In this document: one piece after another, positions 1 through 8,014 of the stretch
Layout: each line of letters opens with the position of its first letter
Position numbering within the stretch: the stretch's first letter is position 1
Assembly (NCBI RefSeq): GCF_041438805.1
Contig: NZ_CP109190.1
Location: 7,254,001 to 7,318,000, forward strand
DNA: 64,000 bases
Direction: 5' to 3'
Source of the DNA: Streptomyces sp. NBC_01707
GTDB lineage: Bacteria; Actinomycetota; Actinomycetes; Streptomycetales; Streptomycetaceae
Notes under the pieces: generated by a model
Databases searched by the model: none
What the model was told of the DNA's origin: nothing
The model's input: only the letters and a program-made list of their open reading frames with translations
Translations under genes and position numbers: made by a program

Positions 1-124
1 GCCGCCACGCTGACGGCCATGTGCCCCATACAGCAGAACACGATCGACCCAGGACGGCATCCGATCGGGTGGCTGCCCGGAAAACCGGACAGAAGATGTC
101 GGGATTCAAGGGTTCGATGGAGTC

Positions 125-628
125 ATGACATCGACTTCCTGGGCAGCGTTCCAGTCGGCGGAGCCGGACTTCGCCGAGACCGTTCGGGCCCGCTTCGGGC
201 TGTACAAGCACCACGTCCTGGCCACCCTGCGCAAGGACGGCTCGCCGCGTGTGACCGGGCTGGAGGTGGACTTCCGCTTCGGAGAGCTGTGGCTCGGCAT
301 GATGCCGAACTCGCGCAAGGCACTCGACCTGCGGCGAGATCCGCGGTTCGCGGTGCAGGCCAACCCGGGACCGGACGACACGATGGCCGACGCCGACGTC
401 CGGATCTCCGGCCGCGCGGTGGAGGAGACCGACCCCGGCGTCCTGGCCCGCTTCGTCGAGGAGGCCAAGCCGCCGGAGCCGTTCCACCTGTTCCGCACGG
501 AACTGACGGAGGTGGTCCGCACGGGGTTGAAGGGCGAAGAACTGATCATCCAGACCTGGCGCCCGGGCGCCCCGCTGCGCACACTCCACCGGGGAAATGA
601 CGACAGCACCCCGCGCGAGGCGACCTGA
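125..628 (+). CDS. Pyridoxamine 5'-phosphate oxidase-fold (PPOX) flavin/F420-binding protein
   Basis: The 167-residue protein has the split-barrel PPOX pattern: an N-terminal stretch reading HHVLATLRKDGSPRVTG (substrate/cofactor strand), then ELWLGMM and KALDLRRDPRFAVQ. Such proteins bind FMN or F420 and reduce or oxidise small molecules; the substrate cannot be read from the sequence. Start is the ATG at 125, because the conserved barrel begins about 20 residues later. The gene stands alone, converging with the acyl-CoA dehydrogenase operon, and a short GC hairpin lies between them. Nothing ties it to the steroid genes beyond position. Confidence 0.75.
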   Translation: MTSTSWAAFQSAEPDFAETVRARFGLYKHHVLATLRKDGSPRVTGLEVDFRFGELWLGMMPNSRKALDLRRDPRFAVQANPGPDDTMADADVRISGRAVEETDPGVLARFVEEAKPPEPFHLFRTELTEVVRTGLKGEELIIQTWRPGAPLRTLHRGNDDSTPREAT

Positions 629-633
629 ATCGA

Positions 634-651
634 CCGGCCCGGCGGGGCCGG
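634..651. terminator. Short GC-rich hairpin between convergent genes
   Basis: CCGGCCC at 634-640 pairs with GGGCCGG at 645-651 over a 4-nt loop. It sits just past the stop of the PPOX gene and before the end of the opposing dehydrogenase gene. No T-run follows, as is usual in Streptomyces. Confidence 0.45.
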
Positions 652-756
652 CCGGGGCGAAGCCCCCGGCCCGGGTCCCGTCGAGTCCGCCGGGCGGGAG
701 AACCAGGCGCGTCGAGGGGGTCCCATGCGCTTCGGACGTCGGACCACGGCGGGAGA

Positions 757-1764
757 TCAACGGCGAAGCGGCCACCGGGCACCCCCGGCCACCAGCCGCT
801 CCCGGCAATCCCCCCGCACCCCCCAGGCATCCCGCAACGGACCCGCCTTCCGCATCCACACCGAGAGATCCAGCTCCTCGGTGTACCCCACCGCCCCATG
901 CAGCTGCAGCGCGGTCCGCGCCGCCGCGTATGCCGCTTCGCCGGCCGCGACCTTCGCCGCCGCCACATCCGCTCCCGCGTGCGGCGCCCCTTCGGCGAGC
1001 GCCGCCGCAGCCCCGTACAGCAGCGGACGGGCGAACTCCAGGCCGATCAGCGTGTCCGCCAGTCGATGCTTGACCGCCTGGAACGATCCGATCGCCACCC
1101 CGAACTGGGTGCGCTGCTTCACGTACGCGACCGTGGCCCGCAGCAGCGCCTCGCCCGTTCCGAGCGCCTGCGCCGCCGTGGCGAACGCCGCCCAGTCCGC
1201 GGCCGCGCCGGCCGCCTCCACCACCCGCGGCCCCGAGGCGAGCAGCTGTCCGCCGGGCTCGACCCGGAACAGCCGCCGTGCCGGATCGGACGAAGCGTGG
1301 AGCGGGCCGTGTCCGGACGCGAGCCGCAGCTCGTCCCCCGACACCACGAACACCGCGTCCACGGCGTCCGCGTCCAGCGCGAACGCCCCGTCGTCGAGCA
1401 GGAGAGTCGCCGACACCGTCCCCGACGCCATGCGGGGCAGCCACTCCTTCGCCACCGGACCGCCCACCCGGCTCAGCAGTACCCCCGCCGCCACCGTCTC
1501 CACCACCGGCCCCGGCACCGCGTGCCGCCCCAGCTCCAGGAAGGCCACCGCGAGTTCCACCGGGAGCGGTCCGAGACCCTCGTACGCCTCCGGTATCGCG
1601 AGCGCGAACACCCCCGCCTCTGCGAGCCGCGCCCACAGGGCCCGCCCCGGCCCGTGCTCCCCGGCGCCCCACGCCCGGACCGCCGCGGGCGTCTGCGCGG
1701 CCGACAGCATCGAGTCCAGCGAGCGGGCGAAATCGCGCTGCCCGTCGTCGAGGAGGAATCGCAT
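757..1764 (-). CDS. Acyl-CoA dehydrogenase, short partner subunit (FadE32/FadE33-like)
   Basis: A 335-residue acyl-CoA dehydrogenase, shorter than the usual 380-400, like the mycobacterial partner chains that form alpha2beta2 enzymes in steroid catabolism. It has the N-terminal helical domain (LDDGQRDFARSL), the mid beta-domain and the C-terminal flavin helices (TALQLHGAVGYTEELDLSVWMRKA). The canonical YEGT motif with the catalytic glutamate is absent. Start is the ATG at 1764, which overlaps the stop of the upstream dehydrogenase as TGATG, so the two are translationally coupled. Inference: it forms a heteromer with the product of 1764-2936 and acts on a HIP-CoA ring-cleavage intermediate. 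Which FadE number it matches cannot be settled by eye. Confidence 0.75.
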   Translation of the reverse strand: MRFLLDDGQRDFARSLDSMLSAAQTPAAVRAWGAGEHGPGRALWARLAEAGVFALAIPEAYEGLGPLPVELAVAFLELGRHAVPGPVVETVAAGVLLSRVGGPVAKEWLPRMASGTVSATLLLDDGAFALDADAVDAVFVVSGDELRLASGHGPLHASSDPARRLFRVEPGGQLLASGPRVVEAAGAAADWAAFATAAQALGTGEALLRATVAYVKQRTQFGVAIGSFQAVKHRLADTLIGLEFARPLLYGAAAALAEGAPHAGADVAAAKVAAGEAAYAAARTALQLHGAVGYTEELDLSVWMRKAGPLRDAWGVRGDCRERLVAGGARWPLRR

Positions 1765-2936
1765 CAGCGCCGTCCCTTCGGCAGGCCGAGCAGCCGCTCG
1801 GCGATGATGTCCCGCTGGATCTCGTTCGTGCCGGCGTAGATCGGGCCCGCGAGGGAGAAGACGTATCCCTGCGCCCACTCGCCCTCCGCCAGTTCGCCGT
1901 CCGGGCCGAGCAGATCGAGCGCCGTCTCGTGCAGCGCGATGTCGTACTCCGACCAGAACACCTTGTTCAGACTCGACTCGGCGCCGGTGCCCCCCGCTCT
2001 CGGCTCCGTCCGGGCCGCTTCACCCGCCGCGAAGCGCGACGCATGGGTGTACGTGAACAGCTGGTACGCGCGCGCCCCGATCAGCGCGTCCGCGACCCGG
2101 TCCCGCATTGCCGTGTCCGACGGGTCGCCGTGGGTACACCACAGCTCGGCCAGCCGGTCCGCGGCGGCCAGGAACCGGCCGGGGGAGCGCAGCGTCAGCC
2201 CGCGCTCGTCGCCGGTGGCCGACATGGCGATGCGCCAGCCCTGCCCCGGCTCGCCGATGATGTCCTCGTCCGGTACGAACACCTCGTCCAGGAAGAGTTC
2301 GGCGAAGGCCGGTTTGCCGTCGAGCCGTCCGATCGGCCGGACGGAGACGCCCGGCGCCGACAGGTCGAACATCAGATAGGTCAGCCCGTGGTGCGGCTTC
2401 GCGGCCTCGGGGTCCGTGCGGAAGATCCCGAACGCCCGGTCCGCGAACGCGGCCCGTGAGGACCAGGTCTTCTGCCCCGAAAGCAGCCAGCCGCCGTCCG
2501 TGCGCACCGCGCGCGACCGGAGCGACGCCAGGTCCGAGCCCGACTCCGGCTCGGACCAGGCCTGCGCCCAGATCACCTCGCCACTGGCCATCGGCGGCAG
2601 GACCCGGGCCCGCTGCTCGTCCGTCGCGTGGTCGAAGAGTGTCGGGGCGAGCAGGTTGATGCCGTTCTGCGAGACCCGGCCGGGGCCGCCCGCCGCGTAG
2701 TACTCCTCCTCGAAGATCAGCCACTCGAAGATGTCGGCGCCCCGGCCGCCGTACGCGGACGGCCAGGAGACGACCGACCAGCGGTCCGCGTGGAGCCGCG
2801 CCTCCCACTCCCGGTGCGCGGCGAAACCTTCCGCCGTCTCCAGGGAGGGCAGCGGTTCGGCGGGCACATGGGTCCGCAGCCACTGCCGGGCCTCGGCCCG
2901 GAACGCGTCCTGATCGGGGGTGAAGGTCAGATCCAT
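1764..2936 (-). CDS. fadE30: Acyl-CoA dehydrogenase, FadE30-like
   Basis: A 390-residue acyl-CoA dehydrogenase with the typical motifs WAQAWSEPESGSDLASL (flavin site), SGQKTWSS, GDERGL and C-terminal PIYAGTNEIQRDIIAERL. In that last motif the position of the usual catalytic Glu (YEGT) is Ala368. In mycobacteria FadE30 desaturates the propionyl side chain of 5-hydroxy-HIP-CoA. The ATG at 2936 is preferred over an in-frame start at 2984, because MDLTFTPDQ begins the family N-terminus and the operator at 2977-2996 would otherwise lie inside the gene. It is divergent from the ipdF-kstR2-fadA6 operon, a neighbourhood that matches the mycobacterial fadE30-ipdF-kstR2-fadA6 order. Confidence 0.8.
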   Translation of the reverse strand: MDLTFTPDQDAFRAEARQWLRTHVPAEPLPSLETAEGFAAHREWEARLHADRWSVVSWPSAYGGRGADIFEWLIFEEEYYAAGGPGRVSQNGINLLAPTLFDHATDEQRARVLPPMASGEVIWAQAWSEPESGSDLASLRSRAVRTDGGWLLSGQKTWSSRAAFADRAFGIFRTDPEAAKPHHGLTYLMFDLSAPGVSVRPIGRLDGKPAFAELFLDEVFVPDEDIIGEPGQGWRIAMSATGDERGLTLRSPGRFLAAADRLAELWCTHGDPSDTAMRDRVADALIGARAYQLFTYTHASRFAAGEAARTEPRAGGTGAESSLNKVFWSEYDIALHETALDLLGPDGELAEGEWAQGYVFSLAGPIYAGTNEIQRDIIAERLLGLPKGRR

Positions 2937-2976
2937 CGGACGCCCGCCCTCTCTGTCGTCATCGGGCCCATCCTTC

Positions 2977-2996
2977 CCTAACAAGTGTTTGGTAGG
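2977..2996. promoter_or_regulatory. KstR2-type operator in divergent promoter
   Basis: CCTAACAAGTGTTTGGTAGG is an imperfect 20-bp palindrome (14 of 20 positions self-complementary). Its core AACAAGTGTTTGGT fits the mycobacterial KstR2 consensus AnCAAGnnCTTGnT, as recalled, at all but one fixed position. It lies between fadE30 (start 2936) and the ipdF-kstR2-fadA6 operon (start 3051), so one bound repressor could shut both. A near copy is at 11501-11520. Confidence 0.8.
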
Positions 2997-3050
2997 TTAA
3001 CGTACGAGCACGAGGCCGTCGAGGAGCCGGGCACCCGAGGAGGCAGGGGC

Positions 3051-3833
3051 GTGAGCGCACCGCAGTACGTACCGGGACACCAGCTGCTGGCCGGCCGGAC
3101 CGCCGTCATCACCGCGGCCGCCGGCGCCGGGATCGGCGGCGCCACCGCCCGTAGATTCCTGGAGGAAGGCGCCCGCGTCGCCATCGGCGACGCACACGCC
3201 CGCCGGCTCAAGGAGACCGAGCAGGCGCTCGCCGAGGAGTTCGGCGCCGCGAACGTCACCTCCCTGCCCTGCGACGTCACCGACGAGACCCAGGTCCAGG
3301 CCCTCTTCGCCCACGCCGAACAGGCCCACGGCTGCCTCGACATCGTCGTCAACAACGCCGGACTCGGCGGTACCGCCGAGCTCACCGAGATGACCGACGC
3401 ACAGTGGTCCAAGGTCCTCGACGTCACCCTGACCGGCACCTTCCGCTGCACCCGCGCCGCCCTGCGCTCCCTCAGGTCCGCGGGCCGCGGTGGCGTCGTC
3501 GTCAACAACGCCTCGGTCGTCGGCTGGCGCGCCCAGACCGGCCAGGCCCACTACGCGGCCGCGAAGGCAGGTGTCATGGCGCTCACCCGGTGCGCCGCGG
3601 TCGAGGCGGCCGCATACGGCGTACGGGTCAACGCCGTCGCCCCCAGCCTCGCCATGCACCCCCACCTGGTGAAGGTCACCTCCGCCGAACTCCTCGACCA
3701 GCTGACCCGTAAGGAGGCCTTCGGCCGGTATGCCGAACCCTGGGAGATCGCCAACGTCATCGTCTTCCTGGCCAGCGGCTACTCCTCGTACATGACGGGC
3801 GAAGTGGTCCCCGTCAGCAGCCAACATGCCTGA
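3051..3833 (+). CDS. ipdF: SDR dehydrogenase, IpdF-like
   Basis: A 260-residue classical SDR. The Rossmann glycine motif TAAAGAGIG is at residues 21-29, NNAG follows, and the catalytic residues are Ser155, Tyr168 and Lys172 (YAAAK). Start is the GTG at 3051, preceded by GAGGAGGCAGGGG; the frame stays open further upstream, but that part would run through the operator. In mycobacteria IpdF oxidises the 5-hydroxyl of 5-OH-HIP-CoA-type intermediates. It leads the operon ipdF-kstR2-fadA6. Assignment to IpdF rests on neighbours more than on residues specific to this SDR. Confidence 0.75.
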   Translation: MSAPQYVPGHQLLAGRTAVITAAAGAGIGGATARRFLEEGARVAIGDAHARRLKETEQALAEEFGAANVTSLPCDVTDETQVQALFAHAEQAHGCLDIVVNNAGLGGTAELTEMTDAQWSKVLDVTLTGTFRCTRAALRSLRSAGRGGVVVNNASVVGWRAQTGQAHYAAAKAGVMALTRCAAVEAAAYGVRVNAVAPSLAMHPHLVKVTSAELLDQLTRKEAFGRYAEPWEIANVIVFLASGYSSYMTGEVVPVSSQHA

Positions 3834-3888
3834 CCGGGCACCCGCCGGGGCGTCCGCGGCGGGCAGCGTACAGGCGGAGAATGGGCGG

Positions 3889-4500
3889 GTGCCTACCAAG
3901 AAGAAGCCCCAGGTGACCCCCTCGCCCGAGCGGCGCCGCGAACTGCTCGACACCGCCGCCGAGGTCTTCGCCGCGCAGGGATACAACGCCACCACAGTCC
4001 GCAGGATCGCGGACGAGGCGGGCATGCTCGCGGGCAGCCTCTACTACCACTTCGATTCCAAGGAATCGATGATCGACGAGATCCTCTCGACCTTCCTCAC
4101 CGAACTCTGGGAGGGCTACGACGCGGTGCTCGCCGCCGACCTCGGCCCCCGCGAGACGATCGAGGCCCTCGTCACCGAGTCCTTCCGGGAGATCGATCGG
4201 CACCGCGCGGCCGTCGCCATCTACCAGAAGGAGTCCAAGCACCTCGCCACCCAGCCGCGCTTCGCCTATCTCGTCGACTCCCAGCAGAAGTTCGAGAAGG
4301 CCTGGCTCGGCACGCTGGAACGCGGCGTCGCCGCCGCGGTCTTCCGCGCCGACCTCGACATCCGGCTCACGTACCGGTTCGTCCGCGACACCGTCTGGGT
4401 CGCGGCCTCCTGGTACCGGCCCGGCGGACAGCACAGCCCCGAGGAGATCGCCCGCCAGTACCTCTCGATGGTCCTGGACGGGATCGCACTCGACACCTGA
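3889..4500 (+). CDS. kstR2: TetR-family repressor, KstR2-like
   Basis: A 203-residue TetR regulator. The N-terminal helix-turn-helix reads RRRELLDTAAEVFAAQGYNATTVRRIADEAGMLAGSLYYHFDSKESM; the rest is the ligand-binding/dimerisation domain with tryptophans near residue 155-170. The GTG at 3889 gives a length close to mycobacterial KstR2 (about 200) and follows GGGCGG; an upstream ATG at 3826 overlaps the ipdF stop. KstR2 represses ring C/D genes and is released by HIP-CoA. The two matching palindromes in this window (2977-2996 and 11501-11520) are its predicted targets, one of them in its own promoter, so it should be autoregulated. Confidence 0.8.
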   Translation: MPTKKKPQVTPSPERRRELLDTAAEVFAAQGYNATTVRRIADEAGMLAGSLYYHFDSKESMIDEILSTFLTELWEGYDAVLAADLGPRETIEALVTESFREIDRHRAAVAIYQKESKHLATQPRFAYLVDSQQKFEKAWLGTLERGVAAAVFRADLDIRLTYRFVRDTVWVAASWYRPGGQHSPEEIARQYLSMVLDGIALDT

Positions 4501-4531
4501 CCCCACCCGAGCTCACCGAGGAGCAGCAGCC

Positions 4532-5689
4532 ATGGCCGAGGCCTACATCGTCGAAGCGGTACGCACCCCCGTCGGCCGCCGCAAGGGTGGCCTCGGGGCC
4601 GTCCACCCCGCCGACCTCGGCGCCCATGTCCTGCGGGCCCTCGTCGAGCGCGCCGGCATCGACCCGGTGGCCGTCGAGGACGTCGTCTTCGGCTGCCTCG
4701 ACACCGTCGGGCCGCAGGCCGGCGACATCGCCCGGACCTGCTGGCTGGCCGCCGGACTGCCCGAAGAGGTCCCCGGCGTCACCGTCGACCGCCAGTGCGG
4801 CTCCTCGCAGCAGGCCGTCCACTTCGCCGCCCAGGGTGTCCTCTCCGGCACCCAGGACCTGGTCGTCGCGGGCGGCACCCAGAACATGACGCAGATCCCG
4901 ATCGCGTTCGCCTCCCGTCAGGCCGCCGAGCCCCTCGGCCTCACCGAAGGCCCGTACGCGGGCAGCGAGGGCTGGCGCGCCCGGTACGGCGACCAGCCGG
5001 TCAACCAGTTCCACGGCGCCCAGCTGATTGCCGAGAAGTGGGGCATCAGCCGCCGCGACATGGAGGAGTTCGCGCTCCGCTCCCACCGGCGGGCGATCCG
5101 CGCCGTCGACGAGGGCCGCTTCGCCCGCGAGACCGTCGCGTACGGGGACGTCACCGTCGACGAGGGACCGCGCCGCGACACCACCCTGGAGAAGATGGCC
5201 GCGCTCCCGCCTGTCCTGGACGGCGGCACGATCACCGCCGCCTGTTCCTCCCAGGTCTCCGACGGGGCCGCCGCGATGCTCATCGCCTCCGAACGTGCCG
5301 TCGCCGAACACGGCCTCACCCCGCGTGCCCGCATCCACCACCTCTCGGTACGCGGCGAGGACCCGATCCGGATGCTGTCGGCGCCCGTCCCGGCCACCGC
5401 GTACGCACTGAAGAAGGCCGGCATGACCATCGACGACATCGACCTGGTCGAGATCAACGAGGCGTTCGCGCCGGTGGTGCTGGCCTGGCTGAAGGAGACC
5501 GGCGCCGACCCGGACAGGGTCAACGTCAACGGCGGGGCGATCGCGCTCGGTCACCCACTCGGCGCCACCGGCACCCGACTCATGACGACGCTGCTGCACG
5601 AGCTGGAGCGCACGGGCGGCCGCTACGGCCTGCAGACCATGTGCGAGGGCGGCGGACAGGCGAACGTGACGATCATCGAAAGGCTCTGA
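4532..5689 (+). CDS. fadA6: Thiolase (acetyl-CoA acetyltransferase), FadA6-like
   Basis: A 385-residue thiolase. The acylated cysteine is Cys89 in VDRQCGSSQQAVHFAAQG. The second half has EINEAFAPV, GGAIALGHPLGATGTR (catalytic His) and the C-terminal CEGGGQANV with the second catalytic Cys. It performs CoA-dependent C-C cleavage, here most likely the last thiolysis of the ring C/D chain. An AGGAGCAG ribosome site precedes the ATG at 4532, 31 bp after kstR2, so it is in the same operon. A general beta-ketothiolase is the alternative; the kstR2 neighbourhood favours FadA6. Confidence 0.82.
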   Translation: MAEAYIVEAVRTPVGRRKGGLGAVHPADLGAHVLRALVERAGIDPVAVEDVVFGCLDTVGPQAGDIARTCWLAAGLPEEVPGVTVDRQCGSSQQAVHFAAQGVLSGTQDLVVAGGTQNMTQIPIAFASRQAAEPLGLTEGPYAGSEGWRARYGDQPVNQFHGAQLIAEKWGISRRDMEEFALRSHRRAIRAVDEGRFARETVAYGDVTVDEGPRRDTTLEKMAALPPVLDGGTITAACSSQVSDGAAAMLIASERAVAEHGLTPRARIHHLSVRGEDPIRMLSAPVPATAYALKKAGMTIDDIDLVEINEAFAPVVLAWLKETGADPDRVNVNGGAIALGHPLGATGTRLMTTLLHELERTGGRYGLQTMCEGGGQANVTIIERL

Positions 5690-5937
5690 GCCGGTCGTGC
5701 CAAGGGTCCCGGGCGGCCGTGCCGGACGGCGGTGGGGCGGATCACACCGCGGATCTGCAGAACGTGCTACGGTTGCCGAGTTGCAGTTTTGGTACCCATG
5801 AACTTTATGTGCGCCTGACGGGAATGCTTCCTCAGGCGCATTATTGTTTTCCGGCTTTCTCCGGATGGGGCTCAATGCGGCGACTTGGAATTCGTAAAGT
5901 GCGGATTTCCGGCACTGCACCTCTTTAGGAGAATGAC
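5690..5937 (+). promoter_or_regulatory. Structured, AT-richer leader upstream of the cold-shock gene
   Basis: This 248-bp gap is less GC-rich than its surroundings from about 5760 on. TGCGCCTGA at 5810-5818 pairs perfectly with TCAGGCGCA at 5832-5840 over a 13-nt loop, followed by TTATTGTTTT. Further short stems are CCGG..CCGG (about 5850-5865) and GTGC..GCAC (about 5899-5916). AGGAG lies at 5928-5932, just before the start codon. Cold-shock genes often have long structured leaders that stabilise mRNA or sense temperature; alternatively the hairpin plus T-rich tail terminates the fadA6 operon. TACGGT at 5768-5773 is a possible -10, but no -35 is convincing. Confidence 0.5.
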
Positions 5938-6141
5938 ATGGCTACTGGAACCGTGAAGTGGTTCAACTCGGAAAAGGGCTTCGGCTTCATCGAGCAGGAC
6001 GGCGGCGGCGCCGACGTCTTCGCCCACTACTCCAACATCGCCACCTCGGGCTTCCGTGAGCTCCAGGAGGGCCAGAAGGTCTCCTTCGACGTCACGCAGG
6101 GCCAGAAGGGCCCGCAGGCGGAGAACATCGTCCCGGCCTAA
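5938..6141 (+). CDS. Cold-shock domain protein (CspA family)
   Basis: A 67-residue single cold-shock domain. It starts [18 protein letters not shown] (RNP1: KGFGFI) and has DVFAHYSNI (RNP2-like), the usual nucleic-acid contacts. Length is typical for Streptomyces Csp proteins. It binds single-stranded RNA/DNA and acts as an RNA chaperone. It is followed by a strong hairpin and then, on the same strand, a DEAD-box helicase, a natural partner in unwinding structured RNA in the cold. It splits the two halves of the steroid cluster and is not part of that pathway. Confidence 0.95.
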   Translation: MATGTVKWFNSEKGFGFIEQDGGGADVFAHYSNIATSGFRELQEGQKVSFDVTQGQKGPQAENIVPA

Positions 6142-6163
6142 TTGCCGCGACGCGTACCTCGCA

Positions 6164-6198
6164 GCCGGGGCCCGCACCGTGAAGGTGCGGGTCCCGGC
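6164..6198 (+). terminator. 15-bp hairpin after the cold-shock gene (terminator or attenuator)
   Basis: GCCGGGGCCCGCACC (6164-6178) pairs with GGTGCGGGTCCCGGC (6184-6198) over GTGAA, with a single G-T wobble. It stands between csp and the helicase gene, 80 bp before the helicase start, so it may end the csp message or let part of the transcription read through. Confidence 0.7.
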
Positions 6199-6277
6199 TT
6201 GTGCTGTCCCGGGGATGCGCCGAAAGTCCCGGACAGTCCCCAGTAGTTCCCAGGAATCCCCAGGAGGGCAATTCCGT

Positions 6278-7945
6278 ATGACCCGCTCCGAACGCCAGGA
6301 CCGACCCGCCCGCACTCGCCCGTCGAGGGGGCGCGGCACGGCCCCGGCACAGGCAACCGCCAAGGGTTCCGGCAAGGGATCCGGCAAGGCGTCGCCCCGT
6401 CGCAGGGCCACGCCGCCGCAGGGCGAATTCGCCCTGCCCGAATCCATGACCCCCGCACTGCCCGCCGTCGAGGCGTTCGCCGAGCTGGACATGCCCGCCG
6501 CCCTGCTGAAGACCCTTGCCGCGCAGGGCGTCACCGACCCGTTCCCGATCCAGGGCGCCACCCTGCCGAACTCGCTCGCCGGTCGGGACATCCTCGGCCG
6601 CGGCCGCACCGGCTCCGGTAAGACCCTGGCCTTCGGTCTCGCGCTCCTCGCCCGCACCGCCGGCCGGCGCTCCGAGCCGCGCGCCCCGCTGGCGCTCGTC
6701 CTCGTCCCGACCCGCGAGCTCGCCCAGCAGGTCACCGACGCGCTGACGCCGTACGCGACGTCCGTGAACCTGCGTCTCGCCACCGTCGTCGGCGGCATGT
6801 CGATCACCAAGCAGTCCGGCACGCTGCGGCGCGGCGCCGAGGTGCTCGTGGCCACGCCCGGCCGGCTGAAGGACCTCATCGAGCGCGGCGACTGCCGGCT
6901 CGACCAGGTCTCCATCACCGTCCTCGACGAGGCCGACCAGATGGCCGACATGGGCTTCATGCCGCAGGTCGTCGCGCTGCTCAAGCAGGTCGAGCCGGAC
7001 GGTCAGCGGATGCTGTTCTCCGCGACCCTGGACAAGAACATCGACCGGCTGGTCAAGATGTTCCTGACCGACCCCGTCGTGCACTCGGTCGACCCGTCCG
7101 CGGGCGCCGTGACCACCATGGAGCACCACGTGCTGCATGTGGCCGACGAGACCGACAAGAAGGCCGTCGCCACCAGGATCGCCGCCCGCGAGGGCCGGGT
7201 GATCATGTTCGTGGACACCAAGCGGGCTGCCGACCGCTTCGCCAAGCGGCTGCTGGCCAGCGGTGTACGGGCTGCCGCCCTGCACGGCGGACGGTCCCAG
7301 CCGCAGCGCAACCGGACGCTCGACCAGTTCAAGAACGGCCAGGTCACCGCGCTCGTGGCGACGAACGTCGCGGCCCGCGGCATCCACGTCGACGACCTCG
7401 ACCTGGTCGTGAACGTGGACCCGCCGACGGACCACAAGGACTACCTCCACCGCGGTGGGCGCACGGCGCGCGCCGGGGAGTCCGGAAGCGTCGTCACGCT
7501 GGTCCTGCCGGAGGAGAAGCGGGAGATGACCCGGCTGATGGCTGACGCGGGCATCGCTCCGCGGACCACCCGGATCAAGTCCAGCGACGAGGAACTCACC
7601 CGGATCACCGGGGCCCGTGAGCCGTCCGGCATCGCGGTCGTGGTCGAGGTCCCCCAGCCGACGCAGCCGAAGCCGCGCACGCGGTCGGGCGGTGCGGGTG
7701 CCGGTACCGGCGGTACGTTCCGCGCGGGCAGCCGGGGCCGTGGCCGTCGAGGCGGGGCCGGCACCGGCTCCGGGTCCGCTCAGGGCGGCAGCGAGGCGCG
7801 CTCGGGCGGTGCGGTTCGGGCCGGCGGAGCGGTTCGCGCCGGCGGATCGGGCCGTGGCAACGGTTCGGGCGCGGGTGCGGGGCGCGCGGGTGGCTCCGGA
7901 CGAAGCAGCGGCAGTGCGGCCGCGCGAGGCCGCAGGGCGGCGTAG
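6278..7945 (+). CDS. DEAD-box ATP-dependent RNA helicase with glycine-rich tail
   Basis: A 555-residue helicase. In order it has the Q-motif region (TDPFPIQGATLPNSLAGRD), motif I GRGRTGSGKT, Ia VPTRELAQQ, motif II DEAD (VLDEADQMADMGF), motif III SAT, and motifs IV-VI with ATNVAARGIHV and HRGGRTARAGESG. Residues from about 470 to the end are a Gly/Arg/Ser-rich low-complexity tail of the kind that binds RNA. The frame is open well upstream, but the ATG at 6278 with CAGGAGG at 6261-6267 is the credible start. It resembles RhlE/CshA-type helicases that remodel RNA in the cold, which fits its place behind the cold-shock gene. Confidence 0.93.
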   Translation: MTRSERQDRPARTRPSRGRGTAPAQATAKGSGKGSGKASPRRRATPPQGEFALPESMTPALPAVEAFAELDMPAALLKTLAAQGVTDPFPIQGATLPNSLAGRDILGRGRTGSGKTLAFGLALLARTAGRRSEPRAPLALVLVPTRELAQQVTDALTPYATSVNLRLATVVGGMSITKQSGTLRRGAEVLVATPGRLKDLIERGDCRLDQVSITVLDEADQMADMGFMPQVVALLKQVEPDGQRMLFSATLDKNIDRLVKMFLTDPVVHSVDPSAGAVTTMEHHVLHVADETDKKAVATRIAAREGRVIMFVDTKRAADRFAKRLLASGVRAAALHGGRSQPQRNRTLDQFKNGQVTALVATNVAARGIHVDDLDLVVNVDPPTDHKDYLHRGGRTARAGESGSVVTLVLPEEKREMTRLMADAGIAPRTTRIKSSDEELTRITGAREPSGIAVVVEVPQPTQPKPRTRSGGAGAGTGGTFRAGSRGRGRRGGAGTGSGSAQGGSEARSGGAVRAGGAVRAGGSGRGNGSGAGAGRAGGSGRSSGSAAARGRRAA

Positions 7946-7957
7946 CGACGTACGCGG

Positions 7958-7988
7958 TGCGGTGACAGGTCGACGACCTGTCACCGCA
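7958..7988. terminator. Perfect hairpin between helicase and ipdC
   Basis: TGCGGTGACAGGTCG at 7958-7972 is mirrored exactly by CGACCTGTCACCGCA at 7974-7988. It lies between two convergent genes and can end transcription from both sides. Confidence 0.85.
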
Positions 7989-8014
7989 CCGGGGCGCTGC
8001 CCCGGACGCCGGTC

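Noticed and set aside
1..124. Start of a minus-strand gene at the left edge (ATG at about 20 reading leftwards)
   Set aside because: Only about six codons are in the window and no ribosome site is clear, so it cannot be supported.
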